From NCBI RefSeq assembly GCF_009193325.2, contig NZ_CP059856.1, forward strand, positions 496,001-560,000: a stretch of 64,000 bases of DNA, in the 5' to 3' direction. Positions 1 to 10,200 of the stretch are shown piece after piece. The notes under the pieces are model-generated. The model was not told where the DNA came from and ran no database searches. It worked only from the letters and a program-made list of their open reading frames with translations. Within the stretch, counting starts at the first letter, position 1; every line of letters starts with the position of its first letter. Origin of the DNA: Bacteroides zhangwenhongii. GTDB lineage: Bacteria > Bacteroidota > Bacteroidia > Bacteroidales > Bacteroidaceae. The position numbers and the translations under genes are program-made.

Positions 1-1488
1 GGTCACGTCGAAACCGCCCAACACAGACTTATATTCGTTACCCGTCTTTTCAAAGAAGGTAGTTCCGTCGGTGGTGTAGAAGTTGTAGGCATCGGCAAAG
101 GTGTGTGCGCTCTCTATGCCGTCGCAACGCACGGATGCCATGTTCACCATGATATAATAGTCGTCGTTCTTCTTCACCAAGTCGTCGTTGTTGAAGAAAT
201 AGTGCGTTCCGTTGTAAGCGTCGTAGGCTTCCATTCGTATATTTTTGTTCTCCACCTCTTTTTGCAGCAGTTCCAGTTCTTTCACCTCCTCATCGGTGAA
301 GGACTCTCTCCAGGTGGACAGCAGCATGCTCAGCAGTCCGCGGTAAGGGATGGTGTGCGATTCGGGGGCGTATGCCATCGAGTTGCGGTCTAAGCAGGGG
401 GTGGTGTATCCTTTATAATAGTAGAAGTTTCCTCCACGGAAATAGTTCATCAGTGCTTCCACGTTTCCACGGGTCAACTTTGTCTTCCATGGAGAGTCTT
501 TCAGCATCCCCAGCATCTCCAGTGCTCCAGACGTGCCATGGATGGGATATCCCCAGATGAGGCACTGCACTCCGTGTCCCCAGCCGGCACCGTCGGCGGT
601 GAAGCCTTCGTTCCAGAACGAGGTGTGGTAGGTGGCTTGCGAAGTGGTTGCGATGCTTCGTTGGCACACTTCCGCCAGCAGGTCGAGCATCGGGATGGAG
701 CGGTAGATGAAAGCTGCCTGATATACGGCACGGTAGCCGTGCGTTCCCAATCCGTTGCCGCCTACCCACCACACGTGGTTGCGGAAACGCTCCACCTGCA
801 CCACGTTGAGGTCGGTATCATCGTTGCGCACAGGTTGTGTCCACGATTGCAGGGTGATGATTTTTAGCATGTCAGCTGCCGCCACCAAGTCTTTGTCTTC
901 CGCTCCCCCCGCTTCAGCGATGTCCATCTGCTGCAAGAGGCAGAAGTAGATGCCCGAAGCCGATTTGGGAAGTGCGAAACAGGAAGCGTGGAAACGCGCC
1001 CAGTTGTTGGGACGGGAGATCTCGAGGTTGCCATAGTGTACGATGGATTTCAGCAACGCTTTCCATGTACGACTGTCTTTTTCTTGCGAAAGCTTGTTTT
1101 CCTTAAATGCGTTTGCCAGGAACCAAAGACGCTGGTAGGCTTCTGTGATGACGCCTCCGCTGTTTGCCTGGTTTCCGTCCTTGCCCGGACCGATTTGGCT
1201 GTCGTCCAAGTCGGAGAATTTACCGTCGGGTTGCAACAATTGGAGCAGCTTGTTCAGCTCCTGCTTGTCCATATTGCCTTTTCTGTTGAAATAAAGATTC
1301 TCTTGTTGCAGTTTCAACCGGAACTCTTTGATGAATTTTTCTTTCTCCGGTGAGCTTACTTTTCTTGCTTCTCCGTAATAGTGGTGATAGTTGTCTATTG
1401 ACCACTGTGCCTCTTTGTTCTGTGCTCTCGATACAGTGCATATACAGCAAAGAGAAAACACCCAAAAATAAATGCAACGATGTTTCAT
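1..1488 (-). CDS. PL8-like polysaccharide lyase, secreted (C-terminal part outside window)
   Basis: An open frame of 496 codons runs without a stop from an ATG at 1488 to the window edge, so the gene is 3'-truncated here. Residues 1-22 form a signal peptide ending near SRAQ. The rest looks like the alpha/alpha-toroid of the chondroitin AC/hyaluronate/xanthan lyase superfamily (PL8 and relatives). I place the catalytic triad at Asn245 (VGGNGLG), His305 (GWGHGV) and Tyr314 (WGYP). The His-Tyr spacing of nine matches chondroitin AC lyase. A region around Arg454 (ASVRCDG) would be the Arg-bearing segment of the following beta domain. These enzymes cleave uronic-acid glycosides by beta-elimination in the periplasm or at the surface. 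The gene is divergent from the regulator at 1715 and has its own CAAAGATA box (minus-strand -7). It could belong to PL33 or another PL8-fold family rather than PL8 proper. Confidence 0.75.
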   Translation of the reverse strand, partial: MKHRCIYFWVFSLCCICTVSRAQNKEAQWSIDNYHHYYGEARKVSSPEKEKFIKEFRLKLQQENLYFNRKGNMDKQELNKLLQLLQPDGKFSDLDDSQIGPGKDGNQANSGGVITEAYQRLWFLANAFKENKLSQEKDSRTWKALLKSIVHYGNLEISRPNNWARFHASCFALPKSASGIYFCLLQQMDIAEAGGAEDKDLVAAADMLKIITLQSWTQPVRNDDTDLNVVQVERFRNHVWWVGGNGLGTHGYRAVYQAAFIYRSIPMLDLLAEVCQRSIATTSQATYHTSFWNEGFTADGAGWGHGVQCLIWGYPIHGTSGALEMLGMLKDSPWKTKLTRGNVEALMNYFRGGNFYYYKGYTTPCLDRNSMAYAPESHTIPYRGLLSMLLSTWRESFTDEEVKELELLQKEVENKNIRMEAYDAYNGTHYFFNNDDLVKKNDDYYIMVNMASVRCDGIESAHTFADAYNFYTTDGTTFFEKTGNEYKSVLGGFDVT

Positions 1489-1526
1489 GATATACTTTTT
1501 AAAGAAATTATAGTTGTTTATCACCG

Positions 1527-1534
1527 CAAAGATA
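1527..1534 (-). promoter_or_regulatory. Bacteroides -7 promoter box for the PL8-like gene
   Basis: CAAAGATA on the plus strand reads TATCTTTG on the minus strand, an exact match to the Bacteroides TAnnTTTG -7 consensus. It lies about 39 bases upstream of the start codon at 1488. I see no clear -33 TTTG box. Confidence 0.5.
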
Positions 1535-1642
1535 TAACGGACGAGAGAGACAAATAGGGCTGTTATGTACACAACTACCGCCCGAATGTGTCAGTTTTGT
1601 ACATAAATGTATGGGAGGGTATGAAAATGAAAAATAAATATC

Positions 1643-1650
1643 TATTTTTG
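1643..1650 (+). promoter_or_regulatory. Possible -7 promoter box for the hybrid regulator
   Basis: TATTTTTG matches TAnnTTTG and lies about 65 bases upstream of the regulator start at 1715. The region is AT-rich, so a chance match is possible. Confidence 0.35.
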
Positions 1651-1714
1651 TCGCGTTGTTTAGCAATGACTGACACCGATTTGTGGCTGTTAACTTTAAA
1701 ATTAAATCTTATTT

Positions 1715-4700
1715 ATGAGAATATATCTATGTGTACTCATGTTGTGTGCGATTTGTTTCGCTGGTAAAGCCCAGGGCATCTCTTTCAGGCATTTGACTGT
1801 CGACCATGGACTTTCTAACAATTCCGTCACATCCATCTATCAGGATAAGGAGGGAATAATATGGTTGGGGACGAACAATGGGCTGAACTTGTATGATGGC
1901 AATCGGGTTCGGACATACTATCAGCAAATAGACAATCCGAACAGCTTGTCCGGCAACGTGGCAAATCAAATAGTGGGCGATGCCGATTCCGATACCGTGT
2001 ATGTCAGAACCCAAAATGGCGTTTCTGCCGTGCATATAGCGACAGAGACGTTTACAACCCTATCGACATATAGGTTTTCTTTTCTCTTTTTTAACAAAAA
2101 ACTGTACGCAGCTTGGGGTAATGAACTTTTGGAATACGACGGACAGCGGTTTCACTCTCTCTACCGGCTTATCGATAAAGCAAGCATCGGCTGTTTTTAT
2201 GTGGACAATGATTCCATTTTAATGGGAACAGACTTCGGCTTGTATCTGCTTACCGGACGGAAAACGTTAAAAAAACTGATACCCGATACATCTATTTCCG
2301 ATATTTTCAAAGATAGCCGGGGCGACTATTGGTGTTGCAGCAGTCGTGGTGGTAAAGGACTTTATCGCATCAGTAAGGGGGAGATCGTGAATTACCGCAA
2401 CACACCGAATAATGCTGTGCTGACTTCCAATTTCACCCATCATTGCGTTGAGGACAAGCAGGGCGATATCTGGATTGGCACATTCGAAGGAATCACGCAA
2501 TACCGCCGGAGCGATAACTGCTTTATACAATATAAAAAGAAAGAGACTGCCAACAGCCTCACCCACTCTTCCGTTTGGGGACTGTGTTGCGACAGACAGG
2601 GGAACATTTGGGCGGGGACCTATTATGGAGGTGTCAACTATTTTCATCCGCAGAAACAGATATATAGGGAATATCTGCCCTCTTTGATAGAAAAAGACGG
2701 ACTTAGCTCCGGCATCATCAGCAGAATGGTGAAAGACGTGAACGGCAATCTGTGGATAGGGACCGAAGGCGGAGGACTGAACAAATATGACCCCAAGCGG
2801 CAGAACTTTAAGCGATATATGGCAGACGGCACGGGAAAATCAATCTCTCACAACAATGTGAAGGCTGTCTACTATGATGAAAAGGAAGAGGTACTGTGGA
2901 TAGGGACGCACATGGGTGGACTGAACAAGTTAGATTTAAAGACGGAAAAGTTTACCCATTACCGCCATCACCAGTCGGACCCGAACTCTCTTCCTTCCGA
3001 TATTATTCAGGATATTCTTCCGTATAAGGACGAGTTGGTGCTGGCCACTTACAATGGCATTGTGCTTTTCAATCCTGCTGATGCTCGATGTACCCGTCTT
3101 TTGCAAGATGAGAAGGAGCATAGTTTTTGCCAGTATGCTATCAATTTATGGATAGACCGGCGGGGAACATTGTGGATTGTCAATCTGAACAATGGAGTGT
3201 GTTCCTATCAGTCTGCAACCGGCCAATTTAAACAGTACAAGCGTAATCACGTACTGCCGAATAGCATTAGCAGTAATAACATAAATGCCGTATATGAGGA
3301 CAGCGAGGGTAAGTTGTGGTTCTGTACAAGCGACAACGGCATCGATAGCTATCATCCAGAGACGAACAGTTTTGAGAATTTCAATCAAAAGCAGAACGGG
3401 CTGATAAGCAATCGAGTGTACAATGTGTGTGAGATTCCTCAAAACCGTCTGTTGCTCACTACGGATAAAGGTATTTCGGTGTTTGACTGTCGGGCACATA
3501 CGTGTGTAAACTACGACAACTTGCCGCAAGTTTCTCTTAAGGAGAATGCGCTCTATCAGTCGGCTGACGGTGAAGTCTTTGTCGGAGGACTAAACGGTCT
3601 CTTTGCATTCGATGTCGAGAGCATACGGCATTTGGCGCGTGACTATACCTTGATGCCCAGCAGTTTCATGGTGAATGGTGAAGAACTCCCCGACAGCGTT
3701 TTTTCTTGTCGGTTGCCGATGGTAGACCAACTGGTTCTGCATCCGGGACAGAATATGTTTAGTATTGGATATGCGCTTTCCGACTATCTGCCTTTCAATA
3801 GCGACCGCTTGTTCTATTATCTGGAAGGCTTTTCTACGGAATGGACAGAGATGAACGAACAGCATTTGGTCTCTTATACCAACTTAAGCCCTGGCAAATA
3901 TGTCCTGAAAGCTAAAGCTGTCAGGCGGAATGGAGAGCTGGTGTCGGAGAGCAAGATAGACATTCGGGTGCTTCCGCCTTTCTACCGGACAACATGGGCT
4001 TATCTACTTTATTGGCTGTTGGGACTTACGCTTTTGTATAGCATTGTGAAAAGCTATAAGCGGCGCATCAAGCTACAAGCGGCGCTCAAGTATGAAGAGA
4101 AGTATGTCGAGGACCTTCAGGAGATGAATCAGGCGAAACTGCGTTTCTTTACGAACATCTCCCATGAGTTCCGCACTCCGTTGACGTTGATTATCGGGCA
4201 GGTAGAGATGCTGTTACGCCTCCATTCCTTTGCGACACCGATACACAGCCGTCTGTCGGGAATCTACAGGAACTGTATTCAGATGCGTGAGCTTATTAGT
4301 GAATTGCTCGATTTCCGTAAGCAAGAGCAAGGCTACATGACTATTAAGGTGGGCAGATACAACATGGTTGATTTCCTGCACGAGATTTATTCGTCGTTTC
4401 AGGAGTATGCTGAGCAGCAGTATATCCGCCTCAGGTTCGAGAAGTCGGACGATGACATCCAAGTCTGGTATGACGCCCGGCAGATGCGGAAGGTGATGAA
4501 CAATCTGATTTCAAACGCTTTCAAGTACACTCCGAAGGAGGGTACCATTTCTATCTCCATACGCAACCGCATCGAGGAGGTGGTGATAGAGGTGACTGAT
4601 ACTGGAAGAGGAATTTCCGCCGAAGATATAAGGAAGATATTCGAACGTTTTTATCAGACGAAACAGGGACTCTCCACAGGGACGGGGATAGGGCTTTCTT

Positions 4701-5704
4701 TTGCCAAAGGAATCATCGAACTGCATCACGGTAGCATCGAAGTGCTGAGTAAGGTGGACGAGGGAACAACTTTCTCCATTCATCTGAAGAAGGGCAACAG
4801 TCACTTTACGGAAGAAGAGCTTCAGGCAGGTGAAGAAAGAGTGATGGAACCGGCTGTAGGGGAAAAGCAATGTCCCATTCTGTCGGATTCGGCTTTTACG
4901 GAAGAGGCGAAAGAATCGGTTGCGCAACCGGAGCAGAAGTACAAATTACTGATTGTGGAGGACAATGAAGCATTGAGGAAAATGCTGACAGAGATTTTCA
5001 AGACATTCTATCAGATAGAGACGGCTTCCGACGGAAAAGAGGGATTGGACAAAGTACGTACCGTTCAGCCGGATCTAATTCTCAGCGATGTGCTGATGCC
5101 TGAGATGTCGGGTATAGAGCTATGTCAGGTAGTGAAGAAAGATATGGAGCTTTGTCATATACCTATTATATTATTGACAGCACGCACGGCGCCGGAACAT
5201 ACCATCGAGGGATTGAAAACAGGAGCAGACGATTACGTCACAAAACCGTTTAATATCGACATTCTTTTGTCGCGTTGTAACAACTTGATAAATAACCGCC
5301 TCTTGTTGCAGGAGAAATTCACGCACCAGCCGCAGGCATCACCGCAGATTCTGGCAACAAACGACATGGACAAAATTTTTGTCGACAGCGTGATGAAGGT
5401 GATCGAAGAACACATGGACGATGTAGAATTTAGTGTTGATGTATTAGCGTGCGAGTTGGGGATGGCGCGCACCAAGCTGTTCTCCAAGATGAAGGCCATC
5501 ACCGGACAGACACCTTTGGAGTTTATCCTGACTATCCGCCTGAAACGTGCTGCCGTGATGTTGCTGAACAACAAGGAATATAGTATCTCGGAGATTGCCG
5601 ACCGGCTTGGCTTTGGATCTCCCCGCCATTTTACCCGATGCTTTAAAGAGAAATACACCATTACGCCTCAGGAATATCGTCGGCAGAAGAGAGGGGATAA
5701 GTAA
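1715..5704 (+). CDS. Hybrid two-component system sensor kinase/response regulator (HTCS)
   Basis: A single 1329-residue protein joins sensor, kinase, receiver and DNA-binding domains, the standard PUL regulator design in Bacteroides. In order it has a signal peptide (about 1-20), a periplasmic two-propeller sensor built of repeats such as IWLGTNNGL and LWIGTEGGG (about 25-640), a Y_Y_Y domain (about 650-755), one membrane helix (about 758-780), HisKA with the phospho-acceptor His817 in SHEFRTPLT, an HATPase domain (about 920-1025), a receiver (about 1080-1195) with the phospho-acceptor Asp1125 in LSDVLMPEMSG, and a C-terminal AraC-type HTH (about 1220-1325). No key residue is missing. It probably binds an oligosaccharide released by the lyases and activates the downstream PUL genes. 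Repeated TTTTGTA elements begin just after its stop codon and are candidate targets. Confidence 0.95.
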   Translation: MRIYLCVLMLCAICFAGKAQGISFRHLTVDHGLSNNSVTSIYQDKEGIIWLGTNNGLNLYDGNRVRTYYQQIDNPNSLSGNVANQIVGDADSDTVYVRTQNGVSAVHIATETFTTLSTYRFSFLFFNKKLYAAWGNELLEYDGQRFHSLYRLIDKASIGCFYVDNDSILMGTDFGLYLLTGRKTLKKLIPDTSISDIFKDSRGDYWCCSSRGGKGLYRISKGEIVNYRNTPNNAVLTSNFTHHCVEDKQGDIWIGTFEGITQYRRSDNCFIQYKKKETANSLTHSSVWGLCCDRQGNIWAGTYYGGVNYFHPQKQIYREYLPSLIEKDGLSSGIISRMVKDVNGNLWIGTEGGGLNKYDPKRQNFKRYMADGTGKSISHNNVKAVYYDEKEEVLWIGTHMGGLNKLDLKTEKFTHYRHHQSDPNSLPSDIIQDILPYKDELVLATYNGIVLFNPADARCTRLLQDEKEHSFCQYAINLWIDRRGTLWIVNLNNGVCSYQSATGQFKQYKRNHVLPNSISSNNINAVYEDSEGKLWFCTSDNGIDSYHPETNSFENFNQKQNGLISNRVYNVCEIPQNRLLLTTDKGISVFDCRAHTCVNYDNLPQVSLKENALYQSADGEVFVGGLNGLFAFDVESIRHLARDYTLMPSSFMVNGEELPDSVFSCRLPMVDQLVLHPGQNMFSIGYALSDYLPFNSDRLFYYLEGFSTEWTEMNEQHLVSYTNLSPGKYVLKAKAVRRNGELVSESKIDIRVLPPFYRTTWAYLLYWLLGLTLLYSIVKSYKRRIKLQAALKYEEKYVEDLQEMNQAKLRFFTNISHEFRTPLTLIIGQVEMLLRLHSFATPIHSRLSGIYRNCIQMRELISELLDFRKQEQGYMTIKVGRYNMVDFLHEIYSSFQEYAEQQYIRLRFEKSDDDIQVWYDARQMRKVMNNLISNAFKYTPKEGTISISIRNRIEEVVIEVTDTGRGISAEDIRKIFERFYQTKQGLSTGTGIGLSFAKGIIELHHGSIEVLSKVDEGTTFSIHLKKGNSHFTEEELQAGEERVMEPAVGEKQCPILSDSAFTEEAKESVAQPEQKYKLLIVEDNEALRKMLTEIFKTFYQIETASDGKEGLDKVRTVQPDLILSDVLMPEMSGIELCQVVKKDMELCHIPIILLTARTAPEHTIEGLKTGADDYVTKPFNIDILLSRCNNLINNRLLLQEKFTHQPQASPQILATNDMDKIFVDSVMKVIEEHMDDVEFSVDVLACELGMARTKLFSKMKAITGQTPLEFILTIRLKRAAVMLLNNKEYSISEIADRLGFGSPRHFTRCFKEKYTITPQEYRRQKRGDK

Positions 5705-5718
5705 ATATCAACGTACTG

Positions 5719-5795
5719 TTTTGTATGCGTTAAGGTACTATTTCGTACATCTGCCGATTGAATGCGTTTTTGTATAATAGGTCGGATTATTTGTA
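5719..5795 (+). promoter_or_regulatory. Four spaced TTTTGTA-like repeats, candidate HTCS operator
   Basis: The gap between the regulator and the GH88 gene contains TTTTGTA (5719-5725), TTTCGTA (5741-5747), TTTTGTA (5768-5774) and TTTGTA (5790-5795). The GTA cores are 22, 27 and 21 bases apart, close to two helical turns, as expected for direct repeats read by an AraC-type dimer. A sequence close to the third copy and its flank recurs before the first susC gene. The function is inferred. Confidence 0.4.
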
Positions 5796-5828
5796 TATAA
5801 CATACGGTTCTGTTTGTCATATCCATCC

Positions 5829-5836
5829 TACATTTG
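5829..5836 (+). promoter_or_regulatory. Possible -7 promoter box for the GH88 gene
   Basis: TACATTTG matches TAnnTTTG. It lies 24 bases upstream of the preferred GH88 start codon and directly downstream of the TTTTGTA repeat cluster, a sensible place for an activated promoter. Confidence 0.4.
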
Positions 5837-5860
5837 TGTAGTTTTAAAATAGGATATGAT

Positions 5861-7075
5861 ATGAATATGTGTTTCAACAAAAAAACAATCGTTAGTTTCA
5901 TCCTTTCCAGATTAGTGTTGTCCGGACTGTCGGGGTGTGCCGGCTCTTCTAATGAACAGGAAGAACTGGTAGCTGATAATGTGGTCAACGCAGCTTCGCA
6001 ATATGCGTTGATGGCAAAAGCAGCGGATGAGAATGGAGGCAAGCTTCCCGGCTACACCAACGCCAAGGGAGAAGTGGTGTATATCAATCCCGCCGACTGG
6101 CGGAGCGGCTTCTTTCCCGGTTCTTTGTGGTATCTGTATAAATTGAGCAACGATGAAAAGTGGAAGTCTCTTGCTGAAAAGTACACAGAAAAGTTGGAGG
6201 AAATCCAATACCTCACCAATCATCATGATGTAGGTTTCATGATAGGTTGCAGCTACCTCAACGGATTGCGTTTTGCGGGAATCAAGGAATATGCACCTGT
6301 CATTGTTCAGACAGCCAAGTCGCTTAGTACCCGTTTCCGCCCGAATGCCGGGGTCATTCAGTCGTGGGATGTGACCGGCGGATGGCAAAGCAAGCGCGGC
6401 TGGGAGTGTCCGGTCATCATCGACAATATGATGAACTTGGAGCTGCTTTTCGAGGCCACTGCGCTTTCGGGCGATTCTACCTATTATAATATAGCGGTGA
6501 GTCATGCCGACCGGACGTTGGAGAACCACTTCCGCAACGACAACAGTTGCTATCATGTGGTGGACTATGATTTGGAAAGCGGAACAGTACGCAGCAGACA
6601 AACCGCTCAGGGCTATGCCGACGAATCGGCTTGGGCACGCGGGCAGGCTTGGGCTATTTATGGATATACGATGTGTTACCGTTACACCCATAATCCCGAA
6701 TACTTGAAACAAGCTTGTAACGTCTACGAGTTTATCTTCACACATAAGAATCTTCCGCAGGACTTGATTCCGTATTGGGATTTCGATGCACTCAACATTC
6801 CTAACGAACCTCGAGATGTATCGTCGGCAGCCGTTATCGCTTCTGCCCTGTATGAATTGTACACCTACGCACCTGAACAGAAATACAGGGAGACAGCCGA
6901 CTGGATTGTACAGACATTAAGTACCCCTGCTTATCGTGCCGAAATAGGAACAAACGGCAACTTTATCCTGATGCATTCGGTGGGAAGCATACCGCACAAT
7001 GCCGAGGTAAATGTGCCGCTCAATTATGCCGACTATTATTTTCTGGAAGCCTTGGCACGTAAAAGTGAAAAATAA
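5861..7075 (+). CDS. GH88 unsaturated glucuronyl hydrolase, lipoprotein
   Basis: It hydrolyses the 4,5-unsaturated uronic acid left at the non-reducing end after a polysaccharide lyase cuts, giving the link between the lyases and the exo-glycosidases of this locus. I prefer the start at 5861 over the in-frame ATG at 5834 because it places a short basic region before a hydrophobic stretch and a lipobox (LSGC, Cys26). The residues after Cys (AGSS) are not acidic, which suggests a periplasm-facing lipoprotein. The alpha/alpha-barrel has the two GH88 catalytic aspartates in HHDVGFM (Asp123) and IIDNMMNL (Asp188), and the conserved ESAWARGQAW motif. The length (404 residues) is normal. It is the first gene after the regulator and lies 167 bases before susC. 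Confidence 0.92.
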   Translation: MNMCFNKKTIVSFILSRLVLSGLSGCAGSSNEQEELVADNVVNAASQYALMAKAADENGGKLPGYTNAKGEVVYINPADWRSGFFPGSLWYLYKLSNDEKWKSLAEKYTEKLEEIQYLTNHHDVGFMIGCSYLNGLRFAGIKEYAPVIVQTAKSLSTRFRPNAGVIQSWDVTGGWQSKRGWECPVIIDNMMNLELLFEATALSGDSTYYNIAVSHADRTLENHFRNDNSCYHVVDYDLESGTVRSRQTAQGYADESAWARGQAWAIYGYTMCYRYTHNPEYLKQACNVYEFIFTHKNLPQDLIPYWDFDALNIPNEPRDVSSAAVIASALYELYTYAPEQKYRETADWIVQTLSTPAYRAEIGTNGNFILMHSVGSIPHNAEVNVPLNYADYYFLEALARKSEK

Positions 7076-7084
7076 CGCAGTCTG

Positions 7085-7108
7085 TACAAAACGAACATTT
7101 CGTTTGTA
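7085..7108 (+). promoter_or_regulatory. Inverted TACAAAA/TTTGTA element upstream of susC
   Basis: TACAAAACGAA (7085-7095) and TTCGTTTGTA (7099-7108) form a near-perfect inverted repeat with a CAT loop and one bulged A. The right half continues into TATAATATGTCG, nearly repeating the sequence at 5772-5784 (GTATAATAGGTCG). It could be a regulator site for the susC promoter or a weak terminator after GH88. Confidence 0.35.
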
Positions 7109-7242
7109 TAATATGTCGTTCCTGTTGTGTTTGTTCAATCTATTTGTATCAGTTTTCAATGGAGAGTTCTTTTTAGGGTATCAAGATTGTTTTCAATTTT
7201 TTATTAATCACACTGTTCTTATGTGTACAAATCTAATTAATT

Positions 7243-10200
7243 ATGAACAAGACTGAAAGGCTAAGCAAGTACAGGTCGAGAAAGACAAGTGTACTGCTAT
7301 TGATGCTGTTTTCTGCTGTTTTTTCTTATGGGCAGCAGATGTCTGTTACGGGTAAAGTAATGGATTCGACCAACGAGCCGGTCATTGGAGCAACCATTCA
7401 AGTGAAGGGTGCTTCAACCGGAACCGTGACGGATGTGGATGGAAACTTTAGAATTACGGTGGCTGACGCCGCTAAGGTTCATTTGGTGGTTTCGTACATC
7501 GGATATGAAACCCAGGAGGTGTCTTTGCAAGGCAGGAAGAGTGTTAAGATTGTCTTGAAAGAGACGTTTAACGAGTTGGAAGAAGTGACGGTGGTTGCCT
7601 ATGGCGTGCAGAAGAAAGAGACGCTGACCGGTGCCATCTCCTCGGTGAAGACAGACGCTTTGTTGCAGTCGCCCAACTCCAGTGTAGCCAACTCGCTGGC
7701 CGGTAAGATTACTGGTCTGTCATCAGTGCAGAGCAGTGGACAGCCAGGAGCCGAAGACCCGAAAATCTTTGTGCGCGGTGTGGGTTCGTTGACCGAAGAT
7801 GGCGGTACTCCGCTAATCTTGGTGGACGGTGTGGAGCGCAGCTTTTTCCAGATGGACCCAAATGAAATTGAAAACATCACTGTGCTGAAGGATGCATCCG
7901 CCACTGCCGTGTTCGGTGTGCGCGGTGCCAACGGTGTTGTATTGGTCACCACCCGCCGCGGTGAAGAAGGTAAGACCAAAATCTCCGTAACATCTTCTGT
8001 AGGTATCCAGACACCTACCCGCACCTTGGAGACAGCGGACAGCTATACCTACGCCATGATGTTCAACCAACAGGAACGGAACGATGGTCGTCAAGAGGTG
8101 TTCGATGAGTATGCGCTTGAACGTTTTCGCTTGGGCGACTCGCCTATCATGTATCCCAATGTGAAATGGCGCGACTATATGACAAACAGAGTGGCGGTGC
8201 AGACCCAGCACAACCTGAATATGTCAGGCGGAACCAAGAAGGTACGCTATTTCGTTTCTTTGGGCTATATGTTCCAAGACGGTTTGTTCAAAGACTTCGG
8301 GCAAGACAATATGGGCTACAAATACAGCCGTTACAACTATCGTGCCAACTTGGATATGGATATCACCAAGACCACTATCCTGAAAATAGGTATCGGTGGT
8401 GTGGTAGGCGACAAGAACGAGCCTTCCAATAGTGAGGTTTGGAAAACAATCAACTGGTCGCAGCCGTTCAGCAGCCCAGGATTTGTGGACGGACATCATG
8501 TAATCAGCCAAGGCAATAGATACAGGGATATAAAGATGGGGGAACCATTGAGCAAATATATGGAGGGATATAAAAAAAATGTGAAGAACACGATGAACCT
8601 CGACTTGCACCTTGTCCAGAAATTGGATTTCCTGACCAAAGGACTTTCTGCCGAGGTGAAGGCCGCTTACAACACAGACTACTCGTTCATTAAAATCAGA
8701 AAGAAAAATCATGAGGTCTACATACCCTATTTCCAGTCGGAATTGGAGAATCCCGGTATGCCGGTCGATGACCCCGATTTTAGCAACAACATTATCTATC
8801 TGATAGAAGGTACAAATAGCAAATATAGCTATGAGGAGAAAATAGAGCGTGCACGCGACTGGTATATGGAGGCAAGCTTGCGCTATAACCGCAAGTTCGG
8901 CAACCACAATGTGACCGGATTATTACTCTACAACCAAAGCAAGAAATACTATCCCAAGCAATTCGGATTTATCCCTACAGCCTATGTTGGCTTGGTGGGA
9001 CGCGTCACATATGACTACAAGTCACGCTATATGGCAGAGTTTAACATCGGTTACAACGGTTCCGAAAACTTCTCTCCGGACAAGCGTTTTGGCACCTTCC
9101 CGGCGCTGTCGTTGGGTTACATTATCTCGGAAGAGAAATTCATGAAGAACCAGCATGTGTTCGACTTCCTGAAATTGCGTGCCTCCATCGGTTTGGTAGG
9201 TAACGATAACATGAACAACAGCCGTTTCCTCTACTTGCCGGACAGCTACAGTGTGGATAAGTTGGGCGATCCGATGAGCGACTGGAAAGGTTACAAATGG
9301 GGCTATAGTTTCGGTAAGGATATTTCAATTCCATTGAAGGGTGCCGTAGAGAACCGTTTGGGTAATCCAGATGTGACCTGGGAGACTTCGTTGAAACAGA
9401 ACTATGGTGTGGATATGCACTTCTTGAAAAGCCGCTTGAAATTGAGCGTCAACGTATTCCGAGAAGACCGTAAGGACATTCTGATTGCACGTAAAACCAT
9501 TCCGGGAATGACCTCGTTGACCAAGGACTTGCTGCCAGTGGTGAACATGGGTAAAGTGAAAAACAAGGGATATGAAATCGAAGTGAATTGGAACGACCGT
9601 GTGGACGAACATTTCGACTATTATATCAATGGAAACATGTCTTACGCCAAGAATGAGATCATCTTTCAGGATGAGGTAGAGCCGAACGAACCTTACCTGT
9701 GGCGCACAGGTAAGCAGGTGGGAGCTATATTCGGTTATGTAGCAGACGGTTTCTATTCGGCGGACGACTTTATCGACCCCGACAAAGGTACGTTGAAGGA
9801 AGGTCTTGCTAAACCGCAGGCCGTTGTCCATCCGGGTGACGTGAAATATGTGGACTTGAACAAGGATGGACAAATCAATGATGATGACCAGCAGAATATC
9901 GGTTACCCCACCCGCCCGAACTATGTATTCGGTCTAAACATGGGCGCCAGCTACAAAGGCTTCTTTTTCTCTATGAACTGGATGGGAGCGGCAGAACGCT
10001 CGTTGGTGTTGTCCGAAGAGTTCTGCAAACCGTTCAACACTGAGGGACGTGGATTGATGATGTATCAGGTAGATGGCTGTTGGACCAAAGAGACTGCTGC
10101 CACCGCCAAACTTCCGCGTTTGTCTGTGAACAGTGCGACACACAACTATAAACAATCTACTATGACTGTGAAGAATGGTAACTATTTGAAACTGAAGAAC

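Noticed and set aside
5834..5860. Start of the GH88 gene at the first in-frame ATG (5834)
   Set aside because: The nine extra residues precede a good lipoprotein signal that begins at 5861, and the -7 box at 5829-5836 would overlap the start codon.
5912..6745. Long open frame of 277 codons on the minus strand opposite the GH88 gene
   Set aside because: It lies wholly within a gene with strong GH88 motifs, has no family pattern of its own, and is a shadow of codon usage.
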